The translations under genes were made by a program, and so were the position numbers. Shown piece after piece: positions 63,646 to 64,000 of a stretch of DNA of 64,000 nt. Position 1 is the stretch's first letter; the number at the start of each line of letters is the position of its first letter. The stretch is taken from contig JAFURF010000070.1 of NCBI GenBank assembly GCA_017471965.1, positions 62,001-126,000 on the forward strand, in the 5' to 3' direction. Under the pieces are notes generated by a model that did not search any database, was not told where the DNA came from, and was given only the letters and a program-made list of their open reading frames with translations. This stretch comes from Bacteroidales bacterium (GTDB lineage Bacteria > Bacteroidota > Bacteroidia > Bacteroidales > UBA932).

Positions 63646-64000
63646 CTAGAATGATGTTGTTATGGAAAGGTTGGCACCGGTGTAGGCAGGAACCACACGG
63701 CATACACCGCCGGAGCAGATGTATCCGGCCTTGTAACGTCCATAGCCGAGTGCGACTCTGGTGCGTGACTTGGCATAACTTACACCGAAGTTGTAGTAAT
63801 GGATCTTTGAACTTCCATGGTTGTACATGTCGCTTCCGAAGATGCTCCAGTGAGGTGCAAAACTAACCTCCAGCAACGCTGCCATCCAATCCTTCTTGTC
63901 CTCCTTGGTCTGGAGGTACTGAAGTTCAAGTCTGGTCGAGAATGTAGAGGTCCATTTGTAGAGAAGGTCTGCAACCGCTATGTTCTGGGTCATGTATTCC
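63646..64000 (-). CDS. C-terminal part of a DUF6029-like outer-membrane barrel (truncated by window end)
   Basis: About 118 codons are visible; the gene continues beyond the window. Alternating beta strands and the ending GYICSGGVCRVVPAYTG with terminal TTSF resemble DUF6029-family proteins that usually precede Omp28-related genes. It is the most upstream visible gene of the surface-lipoprotein operon. Confidence 0.6.
   Translation of the reverse strand, partial: EYMTQNIAVADLLYKWTSTFSTRLELQYLQTKEDKKDWMAALLEVSFAPHWSIFGSDMYNHGSSKIHYYNFGVSYAKSRTRVALGYGRYKAGYICSGGVCRVVPAYTGANLSITTSF

Overview
The window looks like a chromosomal segment of a gut-type Bacteroidales (phylum Bacteroidota). The evidence is a succinylated arginine pathway (ArgF with the Pro90 signature), Bacteroidota-type promoters (TTTG, 19-20 bp, TAnnTTTG), lipoproteins with BACON-like, Omp28 and DUF6029-like domains, a 30-codon AURKAIP1/COX24-type basic protein, and an rpsU gene with an unusually strong Shine-Dalgarno. 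No rRNA or tRNA gene was recognised. Genus cannot be fixed from this sequence alone.

Layout. 1-6132 (+): arginine biosynthesis, argC (3' end), argD, argF', argB, argE, argH. 6157-7332 (+): a secreted CE1-type esterase. 7346-14194 (-): rmuC (interrupted by an amber codon), a small unknown gene, a two-thioredoxin-domain protein, coaD, ung, lon. 14616-16745 (+): HU protein, the COX24-like peptide, RNase G. 16779-23093: a type VI-B CRISPR locus with one large Cas13b effector (-) and two blocks of 35-bp repeats, separated by about 1.4 kb of non-coding DNA holding a transposase relic and several structured repeats. 23102-26819 (-): lysE-like, DUF362 ferredoxin, PASTA protein, rluD. 26916-28541 (+): lnt. 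28538-36399 (-): outer-membrane beta-barrel protein, ruvC, serS, rpmA, rplU, rpsU, a sirtuin and an AAA+ ATPase. 36515-40934 (+): AsmA-like protein and prmA. 41065-45642 (-): the rimP-nusA-infB operon. 45761-49250 (+): lpxD, lpxC (without the usual FabZ fusion), lpxA and a WbqC-like gene. 49237-64000 (-): surface lipoproteins, namely two S41 proteases, FN3-like and PL29-N-like lipoproteins, two Omp28-like thioredoxin-fold proteins and the 3' end of a DUF6029-like barrel.

The standout system is the Cas13b locus. The effector carries both HEPN RxxxxH motifs (R152/H157 and R1155/H1160) and has its own promoter. It has no adjacent csx27, csx28, cas1 or cas2. The arrays share an identical 104-bp repeat-spacer-repeat unit exactly 1650 bp apart. 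Repeat variants and similarity to remembered Cas13b repeats argue that crRNAs come from the minus strand, the same strand as cas13b, with an AT-rich leader at about 20896-21000 for array 1. Array 2 has a truncated outer repeat starting 8 nt after the rluD stop codon and no visible leader of its own.

Other notable structure includes three copies of a GC-rich core nested inside locus-specific inverted arms, and a two-stem-loop element present twice with identical internal spacing (303 and 21623). There is also an 85-bp direct duplication upstream of lon, a Cys-rich insertion in ArgB, an attenuator-like hairpin before rimP, and a 20-bp perfect hairpin between prmA and infB.
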